This document shows, in pieces, positions 33,970 to 42,834 of a stretch of DNA of 64,000 nt. Every line of letters starts with the position of its first letter. Positions within the stretch are counted from its first letter, which is position 1. The notes beneath the pieces are model-generated. The model did not search any database. It saw only the letters and a list, made by a program, of their open reading frames with translations, and was not told the origin of the DNA. Both the position numbers and the translations under genes were made by a program. Source of the stretch: Pseudomonas sp. S06B 330 (lineage in GTDB: Bacteria; Pseudomonadota; Gammaproteobacteria; Pseudomonadales; Pseudomonadaceae); the NCBI RefSeq assembly GCF_002845275.2, contig NZ_CP088149.1:2538501-2602500 (forward strand), written 5' to 3'.

Positions 33970-34668
33970 TCAGGCCACATCCACCAGCACAATCTCGCTG
34001 TCTTGCAGGGCTGTCACTGTGAGCACCTGCTCGTTCTCGATGGCAACCCCGTCGCGTGCTTCAGTACGCACGCCATTGACTTCAATCAGACCTTTGGCCG
34101 GCACCAGGTAACCACGCCGACCGGTGTCGAAGCGATACTCGGCACTTTCCCCAGCCTGCAGAGTTGCGGCCACCAGCCGTGCATCGGCGCGAATGCGCAG
34201 ACTGTCCTCATCACCCTCACGACCACTGGCCAGGGCCACGAAGCCTTCGCCGCGTTCGCCTTTGGGGAAGGGGCGGCTGCCCCAGGTCGGTGCCTGTCCA
34301 GCATGCTCAGGCACGATCCAGATCTGGAAAATCCGCGTATCGACCTTCTCCAGGTTGTACTCGCTGTGGGTGATACCGGTACCGGCACTCATGACCTGCA
34401 CATCGCCGGCTTCAGTACGGCCCTTGTTGCCCAGGCTGTCCTGGTGGGTGATAGCACCCTCACGTACATAGGTGATGATTTCCATGTCGCGGTGCGGATG
34501 CGGCGGGAAGCCACTGCCAGCGGCGATCAGGTCGTCGTTCCAGACCCGCAGGTTGCCCCATTGCATCCGTTGCGGGTCATAGTACTCGGCAAAGGAAAAG
34601 TGATGGTGGGCGTCGAGCCAGCCATGGTTGGCGTGACCAAGGCTCTTGAAGGGGCGCAGTTGCAGCAT
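33970..34668 (-). CDS. Pirin-family protein (YhaK/quercetinase-like bicupin)
   Basis: A 232-residue bicupin. The N-terminal cupin carries the metal ligands of pirins in FPPHPHRDMEIITYV and GTGITHSEYN (three His and one Glu expected). Bacterial pirins are iron proteins; some have quercetin 2,3-dioxygenase activity, others act in stress or redox sensing. ATG 34668 is preceded by GGAGAG; the frame extends upstream without a ribosome site. It stands alone between pgm and the helicase gene. Confidence 0.88.
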   Translation of the reverse strand: MLQLRPFKSLGHANHGWLDAHHHFSFAEYYDPQRMQWGNLRVWNDDLIAAGSGFPPHPHRDMEIITYVREGAITHQDSLGNKGRTEAGDVQVMSAGTGITHSEYNLEKVDTRIFQIWIVPEHAGQAPTWGSRPFPKGERGEGFVALASGREGDEDSLRIRADARLVAATLQAGESAEYRFDTGRRGYLVPAKGLIEVNGVRTEARDGVAIENEQVLTVTALQDSEIVLVDVA

Positions 34669-34889
34669 GATGGGCTCTCCTGGTGAGTCGGTTGATGGCG
34701 TGATCATGGCTGAATCTATGATCGAAAATAAGCGTAAATTTCGGCTGATTTCAATCGAATTGCTGGATGTTTACAGTGGGGGTAATTTATACGCTTCATC
34801 GTCTAATTCACTGATCTGTAAGCATTCAGCTGGTGATTTTTGTCTGATGGAGCGAACATGAGCGCAGGTTTTTTCTTGTTGGAGTCCGT

Positions 34890-37367
34890 GTGTCTGAAGA
34901 GCGTCCCAAGCTACCCCTGGAGTTGACTCCCCCTGCGCAACTGCCCTGGATCAAGCGCCTTACGGCGCGCCTGCTCGGTCGTGGCTTGAGCCGCTTGCAC
35001 GCGCAGCATCGCGACTCCTGGTTTCAGGGCCATGCCACGGGCCAGCGCAATGGGCATGCCGACGGTTTGCGTGAAGGCTACGAAGAAGGGCGGGTAGACG
35101 GCTACGAAGCCGGGCGCCAAGTTCTGGTGATCCGCGACACGCGCCCCGATGGCCACGCTGTGCCAGCGCAGGACGATCATTTGTTCGACGACTGGCGCCT
35201 GCCGCTGACGGCCGAGCTGAAGAAACGCTTCAAGGCGGATGTCGCCCAGCGCCTGCCCGCGCACGCGCAACCTAGTGCGGCACAATGGAAGATGATTTTC
35301 AGCGACACGCCGTCCACGTGCGTCATCGCCGGCGCCGGGGCAGGCAAGTCGACATCGCTGGTCTTGCGCATTCTGCTGCTGCGCCATTATTTGGGCGTTG
35401 AGCTGGACGCCATGACCGTGGTGACCTTCACCCGTGAATCGCGCAAGGACTTCATCGCCCGGCTAGTGCAGGTATTCAGCCTTTGGCAGCTCAATCTGAA
35501 CCCTGCCCAGGCCCGAGAACTGGTGCGCACCTTCCACTCGCGCATCCTGCCACTGGTGCGCAGCCTGCCGGGTTTCAGCCAGGTGCGCGCGTTCGAGACC
35601 CTCGGCAGCGAGATGCCAGGGGGCAGCGAAGCCAATGCCGAGAGCAATCCGTTCGACCTGCGCATCAATGACGCTCAGCGCCAGCAACTCAACCTGTGTT
35701 ATCGCGACCTGCTCAACAGCAGTCCGCGTTTTGCCGAGTTGATTGCCGGCCTGCGCCGTGAGGCCTTGCAGCTCAAGGCTCTGGACCGCGATCACCCCGA
35801 CGTGCAAAAGCGTGTGGCCGTAACCCAGCTTTCCGCCAGCCGTGATGAAGAACTCTGCGATACCCTCGAAGACCTCTGGTTTGGTGCCGGTGCCTGGCCG
35901 ATCAAAGGCATCGAACCGAGCCGTGAAACAGTCGAGATCAACGGCAGCCGCTTCCATTTTCATGGCCATATTGCCGAGCTCGATGCCTGGGTGGTGCTTG
36001 GCTTCGATCCGGGTGAAAACCAGCAGTACAAGCGTCCAGGGGCCAAGTTGCCGGTCTGGGCGGAGTGGGTGATAAAGCGCACCTTGTTTCAAGCGTTCTG
36101 CGATAAGCCGGTGATCTGGCTTGAAAATTATGCTGCTGCCAAACGCTTGACCTCTTCCCTGGCCGGTGACGCTGTCGCTGGGCCGGGTTTCGATTACAAG
36201 GTCAAAGGTGAGCTGTCGGCGATGCCACTGCTCGATGCTTTTGTCGGTGCCGCAGGCTTTATCGAAAACCTTGGCCTTGAGGTAAACAAGGCCGTAGGTG
36301 CCATGAGCTTCCCCGCAGGGGATAGCGATGCCCGGTTCTTTGAGGCCTTGAGTCTGTATTGGAAGGCGCTGGAGGCGCATCTGCTCGGCCAGTCGCCTCC
36401 GATCATGAGCTACAACCGCATGTTTGCCTTGTTCGGCGAGAACAACCCGGAAAACCTGCAGCTGCTGCCCGATCCTTTGTTGCGCCCGCTGGCACACCTG
36501 ATGATCGATGAATTTCAGGATGTCTCGCCGCAGATCGTCTCCTGGCTGCGGGCGTGTCTGCGCGAGATCCGTCGACGCGGACCTGACCTGCACATCGGTC
36601 GCGTCGCCCAGCATTCCTCACTGTTGTGTGTGGGTGATGACTGGCAGTCGATCTACGGCTGGCGTGGCAGCTCGCCCAAGTTCTTCATGGAGTTCAGCAA
36701 GGAGTTTTCCTCCCCGAGCACCACGCGAGTGATGCTCGCCGACAACTACCGTAGCCACCAGCACATCATTGATGCGGCTGAGCACATCGTGAAGTCGGCG
36801 CCCGCGATCAACGGCAAGAAGGCCAGGGCGTGTGGTCCGGCGGCAGAGGATCCGTTGCCGGTCAAAGTGCTTGAGCGTGATGAGGCAGCCTTAGCTCAGA
36901 CGCTGATGGAGCATTACCGACGCGGTGAGTCGGTAATGATGTTGTTTCGAAAAAGCAGCGATAAGCAGTTGATATCAGAGCATATTCAGCCTCTGGTAAA
37001 TCATGAATCAGGGTTGCCAGCGAACCAACGCCGCTTCCGTCAACTGACCTACCACAGCGCCAAGGGGCTGCAGGCTGACGCCGTGTTCATGCTCGGTGAT
37101 TGCCAGCACCTGACCAGCTCACCGTACAAGAATCAGGTGTATCGCCAGGCCGGTTTGGGGCGTGTAGGCGATCCGCTGGCCTTCGACAATGCCCAGAAGG
37201 ATGAAGTACTGCGCCTGGCCTATGTGGCCATCACCCGTGCGGCGAAGCATTGCTATTGGTATGTGGAGAAACCCACGGGGGATGCTGTCAACCTGCCCAG
37301 AGCGTCGAGCCAGGTGGACGGGCGCAAGGTGTTTTTCGAAGATGGCCGGGAGCGGGTGGTCAGCTGA
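34890..37367 (+). CDS. UvrD/HelD-like helicase with N-terminal GxxxG repeat
   Basis: An 825-residue superfamily 1 helicase. Walker A is AGAGAGKS (about 148-155) and motif II is IDEFQD. Further motifs are GDDWQSIYGWRG (motif III), LADNYRSHQ (motif IV) and TYHSAKGLQADAVF plus LAYVAITRA (motifs V-VI). A long domain of about 250 residues is inserted between motifs Ia and II. The N-terminus (residues 47-75) has eight glycines spaced exactly four apart (GHATGQRNGHADG, continuing), like the GxxxG helix of FliH. The start is GTG 34890 with GGAG upstream. It stands alone; a role in repair or RNA polymerase recycling as for HelD is possible but not shown. Confidence 0.85.
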   Translation: MSEERPKLPLELTPPAQLPWIKRLTARLLGRGLSRLHAQHRDSWFQGHATGQRNGHADGLREGYEEGRVDGYEAGRQVLVIRDTRPDGHAVPAQDDHLFDDWRLPLTAELKKRFKADVAQRLPAHAQPSAAQWKMIFSDTPSTCVIAGAGAGKSTSLVLRILLLRHYLGVELDAMTVVTFTRESRKDFIARLVQVFSLWQLNLNPAQARELVRTFHSRILPLVRSLPGFSQVRAFETLGSEMPGGSEANAESNPFDLRINDAQRQQLNLCYRDLLNSSPRFAELIAGLRREALQLKALDRDHPDVQKRVAVTQLSASRDEELCDTLEDLWFGAGAWPIKGIEPSRETVEINGSRFHFHGHIAELDAWVVLGFDPGENQQYKRPGAKLPVWAEWVIKRTLFQAFCDKPVIWLENYAAAKRLTSSLAGDAVAGPGFDYKVKGELSAMPLLDAFVGAAGFIENLGLEVNKAVGAMSFPAGDSDARFFEALSLYWKALEAHLLGQSPPIMSYNRMFALFGENNPENLQLLPDPLLRPLAHLMIDEFQDVSPQIVSWLRACLREIRRRGPDLHIGRVAQHSSLLCVGDDWQSIYGWRGSSPKFFMEFSKEFSSPSTTRVMLADNYRSHQHIIDAAEHIVKSAPAINGKKARACGPAAEDPLPVKVLERDEAALAQTLMEHYRRGESVMMLFRKSSDKQLISEHIQPLVNHESGLPANQRRFRQLTYHSAKGLQADAVFMLGDCQHLTSSPYKNQVYRQAGLGRVGDPLAFDNAQKDEVLRLAYVAITRAAKHCYWYVEKPTGDAVNLPRASSQVDGRKVFFEDGRERVVS

Positions 37368-37389
37368 CCGCTCCACATGCTGGCCAGCT

Positions 37390-37502
37390 GTAGCCGCTGC
37401 CGCCAGGCTGCGATCGGGCGTGAAGCGACCGTCATCTAGCCCATCATGGTGAGCGGATAACGACGGCTTCGCAGCCGATCGCAGCCTGGCGGCAGCGGCT
37501 AC
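37390..37502. repeat. REPIN of a second type
   Basis: Arms GTAGCCGCTGCCGCCAGGCT and AGCCTGGCGGCAGCGGCTAC are perfect inverted repeats about 60 bp apart. A nearly identical unit is at 45011-45124. This core differs from the GCCGGC-type REP at 16048 and 33871, so two REP families coexist. It lies between the convergent helicase and ccoQ-like genes. Confidence 0.85.
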
Positions 37503-37527
37503 GGAGCGATTGCTGCGAAGTCGCCAT

Positions 37528-37740
37528 TCAGGCCTTCAACGCCACGTCCGGCTTAACCGCCGGCACCGGCTTGCCAATCGCCTGCTCAACCCGCTGCGCC
37601 ACGGCCGGATCATCGGCAAAGGGCATCAAGCTGGCCTGATCATCCACCTCGCGGCTATGGCCGCGCAGGCAGACGCTGGTGACCAGGTAGAAGAACAGCA
37701 CGCCATTGATGCAATGCAGGGCATACAACCACTGATCCAT
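37528..37740 (-). CDS. Small membrane protein next to ccoN (CcoQ-like position)
   Basis: A 70-residue protein with one membrane helix (about 5-26, LYALHCINGVLFFYLVTSVCL), then a polar tail rich in Ala, Asp and Pro. It starts 11 bp after ccoN with GGAG upstream and is surely cotranscribed. By position it resembles the small protein found beside the orphan ccoN4 of P. aeruginosa. Sequence similarity to true CcoQ is not evident, so the assignment is positional. Confidence 0.65.
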   Translation of the reverse strand: MDQWLYALHCINGVLFFYLVTSVCLRGHSREVDDQASLMPFADDPAVAQRVEQAIGKPVPAVKPDVALKA

Positions 37741-37751
37741 ATCGGTACTCC

Positions 37752-39179
37752 TCAGGCCAGGCGGGCGTTGGCCAACGCCAGATTTTCATCCGCCACGCGC
37801 ACCGTGCGCCAGGTGTTGTACGCCATCAGCAGCATGCCGCTGAGAAATAGCACCCCACCGATGAAGCGCACCAGGAAGCCCGGATGGCTGGCCACCAGTG
37901 CTTCGACGAAGGAGTAGGTCAGGGTGCCGTCTTCGTTGGTGGCACGCCACATCAGGCCTTGGGCAATGCCGTTGACCCACATCGAGGCGATGTACAGCAC
38001 GGTGCCGATGGTCGCCAGCCAGAAGTGCGCGTTGATCAGGCCGATACTGTGCATCTGCTCGCGGCCGAAGACTTTCGGGATCATGTGATAGAGCGAGCCA
38101 AAGGTGATCATCGCAACCCAGCCCAGGGCGCCGGCGTGTACGTGGCCAATGGTCCAGTCGGTGTAGTGCGACAGGGCATTGACGGTCTTGATTGCCATCA
38201 TTGGCCCTTCAAAGGTCGACATGCCGTAGAACGCCAGCGAGAGCACCAGAAAGCGCAGGATCGGATCAGTGCGTAGCTTATGCCAGGCACCTGACAGGGT
38301 CATCATGCCGTTGATCATGCCACCCCAGCTCGGTGCGAGGAGGATCAGCGACATGGCCATGCCCAGCGACTGCGCCCAGTCGGGCAGGGCGGTGTAGTGC
38401 AGGTGGTGTGGGCCGGCCCAGATGTACAGGGTAATCAGCGCCCAGAAGTGCACAATCGACAGGCGATAGGAGTACACCGGCCTGCCAACCTGCTTGGGTA
38501 CGAAGTAATACATCATGCCGAGAAAGCCTGTGGTGAGGAAAAAGCCCACGGCGTTATGGCCGTACCACCACTGGACCATGGCATCGGTGGCGCCGGAATA
38601 CACCGGGTAGGATTTGAACCAGCTGACCGGGATCGACAGGTGGTTGACCACGTGCAACATCGCGATCACCACGATGAAGGCCCCAAAGAACCAGTTTCCG
38701 ACATAGATGTGCTTGACCTTGCGGCGCATCAGGGTGGCAAAGAACACGACGCCATACGCGACCCAGACGATAGCCATCCACACCGCACCGGTGAACTCGA
38801 TCTCGGCATATTCCTTGGTAGTGGTCAGGCCCAGCGGCAAGCTGACCAGCATGATGGCGATGGTCGCCTGCCAGCCCCAGAACGTGAAAGCGGCCAGTTT
38901 GTCGCTGTACAGGCGTACCTGGCAGGTGCGCTGGACGGCGTAGTAACTGGCGGCAAATTGTGCGCTGCCGGCAAAACCGAAAATCACCAGGCTGGTGTGT
39001 AAGGGGCGCAAGCGGCCAAAGCTGGTCCACGGCAGTTCGAGGTTAAGTTCGGGCCAGACCAGTTGCGAAGCGATCCAGACCCCCATCGCCATCCCAAGGA
39101 CGCCCCAGAACACCGTCATGATGACGAACTGGCGGACCACCTTGTAGTTGTAGGCCTGGGCCTGTTGATGTGTGCTCAT
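37752..39179 (-). CDS. ccoN: Orphan cbb3-type cytochrome c oxidase subunit I (CcoN)
   Basis: A 475-residue, twelve-helix haem-copper oxidase subunit. Haem and CuB ligand histidines are visible in [38 protein letters not shown] and [14 protein letters not shown]. The last one supplies the ligands near the C-terminus, with Y in the WWYGH segment. No ccoO or ccoP follows; only a 70-residue protein is encoded downstream. In P. aeruginosa orphan CcoN subunits combine with CcoO/CcoP from the main operons and change inhibitor tolerance, which is the likely role here. The ATG at 39179 gives the normal family length; the longer frame to 39311 is not used. No Fnr-type box is seen upstream. Confidence 0.9.
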   Translation of the reverse strand: MSTHQQAQAYNYKVVRQFVIMTVFWGVLGMAMGVWIASQLVWPELNLELPWTSFGRLRPLHTSLVIFGFAGSAQFAASYYAVQRTCQVRLYSDKLAAFTFWGWQATIAIMLVSLPLGLTTTKEYAEIEFTGAVWMAIVWVAYGVVFFATLMRRKVKHIYVGNWFFGAFIVVIAMLHVVNHLSIPVSWFKSYPVYSGATDAMVQWWYGHNAVGFFLTTGFLGMMYYFVPKQVGRPVYSYRLSIVHFWALITLYIWAGPHHLHYTALPDWAQSLGMAMSLILLAPSWGGMINGMMTLSGAWHKLRTDPILRFLVLSLAFYGMSTFEGPMMAIKTVNALSHYTDWTIGHVHAGALGWVAMITFGSLYHMIPKVFGREQMHSIGLINAHFWLATIGTVLYIASMWVNGIAQGLMWRATNEDGTLTYSFVEALVASHPGFLVRFIGGVLFLSGMLLMAYNTWRTVRVADENLALANARLA

Positions 39180-39631
39180 GGCTAGTTTCCACAGTTCCTG
39201 TAAGGCTCGTCCTACCGAAAGAGGGCGGGACACCGGCGCAGACTGTAGGAACCTGCCGTTATTCAAAACAGACTCAGAAACTGGGCATAACACCGGATCA
39301 GATAAAAGCACCGTATTTGCTGGGGATTTACCTCACTGATCCGGCCAAGGTGCGACGAAATATCTCTGTTCTGGGTGAGATTTCCACGAGCGCCGTGGCT
39401 TTGTGCCGCAGTCGCGTTGCGCTGGAATTACCTTGACATCACCTTTGACCCGACCGCAGAATTTCTACAAACTTTGCGCGCAAAGTTTTAGGTGCGATCA
39501 CATAGATCGTGTCAGCAATGCGCAATCAAAAATGAAGCCAATCCGCCATCGAGCGTGTGCGAGGGTGCTTACACGCCGACGGCCAGCACCGCCGCCAGAG
39601 CGGAACACTATAAGAACGATGGGAGCAACAG
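39180..39631. promoter_or_regulatory. 452-bp divergent region ccoN / decarboxylase-ACP operon
   Basis: No gene is supported. It contains a 9-bp perfect inverted repeat CCGGATCAG / CTGATCCGG at 39293-39301 and 39336-39344, and a 20-bp perfect palindrome at 39469-39488. TTGACC at 39445 (17 bp before CAAACT) is a possible -35 for the rightward operon, in which case the palindrome would overlap the -10. No Anr/Dnr box was found for ccoN. Confidence 0.45.
39469..39488. promoter_or_regulatory. 20-bp perfect palindrome, possible regulator site
   Basis: AAACTTTGCG followed by CGCAAAGTTT is a perfect palindrome, with CTA and TAG outside it offset by one base. It lies 144 bp before the decarboxylase-ACP start. 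Its size fits a dimeric helix-turn-helix protein; the MarR/OhrR-like regulator encoded at the end of the same gene group is a candidate, but the sequence is not the classical OhrR operator. Confidence 0.5.
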
Positions 39632-41233
39632 ATGAAGCTTTCCAAGGAACTCGTCCTCCAGGCAAAAGCGCAGTTCGGGACCCCGACCTACCTCTACGAT
39701 GAAACCGTACTGCGCAGCAGTTTCAACGAGTTGCGCGAGGCACTGCCCGAGTGCGTGGATATCTTCTATGCACTGAAGGTCAACCCGAACCTGTCCCTGG
39801 TGAAACTGATCCGTTCATACGGGGGCAACACAGAGGTCTGTTCGTTGGGGGAGCTGGAAATCGCCCTCAAGGCCGGGGTGGCGGCGCAGGACATTATTCT
39901 TTTGGGCCCGTATAAAAAGCCTGAAGAGCACCGCCGGGCGTTGGAAGTGGGGGTGTTCGCCATCGTCGTCGAGTCTGAAAGCGAGTTGCGCAAGTTGTCG
40001 GCCCTGGCAGGGGAGTTGGGATGTGACGCGCCGGTGGCGATTCGTATCAATCCGAACTTTTCTGCTGCAGGTTCACCGTGGAAGATGGGTGGGCGACCCA
40101 CCCACTTCGGTATCCAGGAAGACACGGCAGTGGCCAACTTCGCCGATTACCTGGCGTTGCCGAACATCAAGATCAAGGGTATCCACGTTTATAACGGCAC
40201 CAAAATTCTTGACGCCCAATCGGTGTATGACAACGCGGCCTATATCCTCAGCCTGTTTCGTACCTTGTCGCGGCGCCATCAGTTGGACATGCGCATGGTC
40301 GATGTGGGTGGCGGTCTTGGGATCAAGTACTACGAAAACGAAACAGAGCTTGATACGGCTCAGCTCAAACAATTACTGGTGCCATTGTTCAATGACTTCC
40401 ACCAGGAATTCCCGCGCACCCGCATTATCCTCGAGTCCGGGCGTTTCATTGCCGGCAAGTGCGGCGCGTTGCTGGTGACCGTCGACAATATCAAGGACAA
40501 CCACGGCAAGTGCTTTGCGGTAACCGATGGCGGCACAAACTGTCATGGTGCGGCGGCCGGCAGTGGTCAGGTGCTCAAGCGCAACTTCCGTATCGTTAAG
40601 GCCACCGGTAACACGGGGGCACCACTGCGCGAATACCATGTGTCCGGCCCCCTGTGCAGCCCCGATGACCTGCTAGGGCGCGACGTGCAACTGGAAACCC
40701 TGCGCGAAGGCGATCTGCTGGCGGTGACCGCCTCAGGTGCCTACGGCCCGTCGGCCTCGCCCACGCTGTTCCACAGCCATGGACACCCGGCCGAAGTAGT
40801 GGTCAGCAACAACCAGCTGTTTCTCGTCAGAGCGCGTCAGACGGCACTGGAGATACGCGACAGCCACACCGATGTGCCGCTTGAAGCGATGCTCAGCAGC
40901 GCCGCTGCCGTTCAACCGGCGGCCGATGTGCAACAGGCGACTCAGCAGCGACTGGGTGACATCCTGCGGGTGGTCTTGAAGTTGCCGGAAGGCACAGTGA
41001 TCAACGCCGACTCCCACTTGCGTGACCACTTGGGCCTGGACTCGTTGACGTCGATGGAGTTGTTGATCAGCCTGGAAGACCAGATCGACGGCTTCTTCGT
41101 CAATCCGGACACCATTGTCCCGGGGCACTTCAATACCGTGGCGACGCTTGCAGGCTACATCGATGCACACCGGCAGGGCGGTGCCGTGCACTGTTCCATG
41201 GGGGTGGTTGAGGTGCAGCATGAACGCGCGTGA
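39632..41233 (+). CDS. PLP-dependent (type III) decarboxylase fused to an acyl carrier protein
   Basis: A 533-residue fusion. Residues 1-410 are an alanine-racemase-fold amino acid decarboxylase of the LysA/ornithine type. K49 (YALKVN) binds PLP, the GGGLG and ESGR loops bind phosphate, and C341 in GPLCSPDD plus GAYG complete the active site. Residues about 435-515 are an acyl carrier protein with S471 (LGLDSLTSMEL) as phosphopantetheine site. Related decarboxylases act on carrier-bound amino acids (BtrK in butirosin synthesis) or occur with exosortase systems. The substrate is unknown; decarboxylation of an aminoacyl group tethered to its own carrier domain is inferred. It overlaps the ligase gene by 14 nt. 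Confidence 0.88.
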   Translation: MKLSKELVLQAKAQFGTPTYLYDETVLRSSFNELREALPECVDIFYALKVNPNLSLVKLIRSYGGNTEVCSLGELEIALKAGVAAQDIILLGPYKKPEEHRRALEVGVFAIVVESESELRKLSALAGELGCDAPVAIRINPNFSAAGSPWKMGGRPTHFGIQEDTAVANFADYLALPNIKIKGIHVYNGTKILDAQSVYDNAAYILSLFRTLSRRHQLDMRMVDVGGGLGIKYYENETELDTAQLKQLLVPLFNDFHQEFPRTRIILESGRFIAGKCGALLVTVDNIKDNHGKCFAVTDGGTNCHGAAAGSGQVLKRNFRIVKATGNTGAPLREYHVSGPLCSPDDLLGRDVQLETLREGDLLAVTASGAYGPSASPTLFHSHGHPAEVVVSNNQLFLVRARQTALEIRDSHTDVPLEAMLSSAAAVQPAADVQQATQQRLGDILRVVLKLPEGTVINADSHLRDHLGLDSLTSMELLISLEDQIDGFFVNPDTIVPGHFNTVATLAGYIDAHRQGGAVHCSMGVVEVQHERA

Positions 41234-42797
41234 AGTCCTCCTGCAGGATGTGCTGGAAACCCGCAACGGCTTGCATCCGGACAAGGCGGCGATCATCTAC
41301 GCCGATGAAACCTACACCTACGCACAGCTGGACGAAGCCAGTGCACGCTTGGCGGCGGGTTTGCAGGTCAATGGCCTGCAGCGTCAGGAGCGGGTCGTGG
41401 TGTGCCTGGGCAACCGCGTCGAAACGGTCTGTGCCTTCTGGGGCATCCTCAAAGCGGGTGGTGTGGTGGTCAATGTCGGCCTGGAAACCCCACCCGACAG
41501 CCTTGACTACATCGTTCGCGATGCCGAGGCTTCGGTCCTGATCACCACCACTGAAAAGTTTGCCAGCCTGGCGGTCAGCACTGCAGAACTTGCCTATCTG
41601 AAGTTGATCGTGCTGCTGGATGGCGAAGCCGGGTCGAGTGTGGCCCAGACGTTCGAAAGCCTGCTCGGGCAAGGTGCTGGCGTGCCGTTGCCGTGCGGTA
41701 ATCTGGACCTGGACCTGGCCGCGATCATCTACACCTCAGGTTCTACGGGCGCGCCCAAAGGGGTGATGCTGACCCACCGCAACATGCTCGCGGCACTGGC
41801 GTCGTTGCACACCTACCTTGGTTACAACGACAGTGACAACGTGCTTTGTTCACTGCCGTTGTCATTTGACTACGGCCTGTATCAGATGATTATGGCGATC
41901 AGCGCTGGAGCTACTTTGGTGTTGGAGAAGGAGTTTACCTGGCCGATTTTCCTGATTCGCAAAATTCGTCAGTATCAGGTCACGGTGATCCCGTTCGTAC
42001 CGACCATGCTCACCCTGCTGCACGAATACGCCCACAAGCGTGAGGCAACGTTTGCCGGGGTGCGTATGGTGACCAACACCGGTGCTGCGCTCAAAGCGCC
42101 GCACATCGCTCAGATGAAGGCGCTGTTTCCCTTGGCGCAGATCTTTTCCATGTATGGCTTGACCGAGTGCAAACGCTGTACCTATTTGCCCCCTGAAGAC
42201 ATCGACAGTAAACCGGGCAGCGTCGGCATCGCTATCCCTAATACCGAGCTTTGGCTGGTGGATGAGGACGGTCAGCGAATTGATCAACCCCACCAGGTGG
42301 GCCAGTTGGTGATTCGTGGTGCCACGGTCATGGCCGGCTATTGGCGCAACCCGGCGGCCACCGCGCTCAAGCTCAAGCCTGGGCGCTATCCGGGGGAAAG
42401 CGTGCTGTACACCGGCGACTACTGCAGCCTCGATGAGGACGGTTACCTGTATTTTCGCGGACGCATGGACCACGTGATCAAGTCGCGTGGCATGAAGGTC
42501 AGCCCCAGTGAAGTGGAGGGTTTCCTCTACGCGATTGATGGTGTCGAAGCCGCTGCTGTGGTTGGAATCGAACATGCCTCGGTCGGAGAGGGGCTGTGCG
42601 CATTTATCACCTTGGGGCAAGGTGTAAGCCTTAGTGCCGAACAAGTGCTCGAACGCTGCCGCCATGGTCTGGAGACGCATAAGGTGCCGTTGTCGATCGT
42701 GATCGAAAGCAGCTTGCCACGCACCGCCAATGGCAAGGTTGATCTGCAGCAGTTACAGCACTCGGCACGTATCGGACAGCGGCTGGTGGTGGGATGA
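41220..42797 (+). CDS. AMP-forming acyl/aminoacyl ligase
   Basis: A 525-residue member of the ANL superfamily. The phosphate loop is YTSGSTGAPKG (171-181), motif A5 is MYGLTECKR, A7/A8 are YTGDYCSLDEDGYLYFRGRMDHVIKSRGMKVSP, and the catalytic lysine is K506 (RTANGKVD). It should activate a carboxylic or amino acid as adenylate and load it on a thiol, most simply the carrier domain of the upstream fusion. It resembles the ligases that accompany exosortase A systems, where a PLP decarboxylase and hydrolases are also found, but no exosortase is in the window. ATG 41220 has GAGG upstream inside the preceding gene. Confidence 0.85.
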   Translation: MNAREVLLQDVLETRNGLHPDKAAIIYADETYTYAQLDEASARLAAGLQVNGLQRQERVVVCLGNRVETVCAFWGILKAGGVVVNVGLETPPDSLDYIVRDAEASVLITTTEKFASLAVSTAELAYLKLIVLLDGEAGSSVAQTFESLLGQGAGVPLPCGNLDLDLAAIIYTSGSTGAPKGVMLTHRNMLAALASLHTYLGYNDSDNVLCSLPLSFDYGLYQMIMAISAGATLVLEKEFTWPIFLIRKIRQYQVTVIPFVPTMLTLLHEYAHKREATFAGVRMVTNTGAALKAPHIAQMKALFPLAQIFSMYGLTECKRCTYLPPEDIDSKPGSVGIAIPNTELWLVDEDGQRIDQPHQVGQLVIRGATVMAGYWRNPAATALKLKPGRYPGESVLYTGDYCSLDEDGYLYFRGRMDHVIKSRGMKVSPSEVEGFLYAIDGVEAAAVVGIEHASVGEGLCAFITLGQGVSLSAEQVLERCRHGLETHKVPLSIVIESSLPRTANGKVDLQQLQHSARIGQRLVVG

Positions 42798-42834
42798 AGG
42801 CCACGGCGCGTCGCCTGCACGAGGAGAGCTATCC

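Noticed and set aside
39170..39436. 88-codon plus-strand frame in the ccoN upstream region
   Set aside because: No ribosome site, no recognisable fold, and it overlaps the ccoN start in antisense.
39469..39488. Calling the palindrome a classical OhrR operator
   Set aside because: It does not match the TACAATT-type OhrR consensus, so it is left as an unassigned site.
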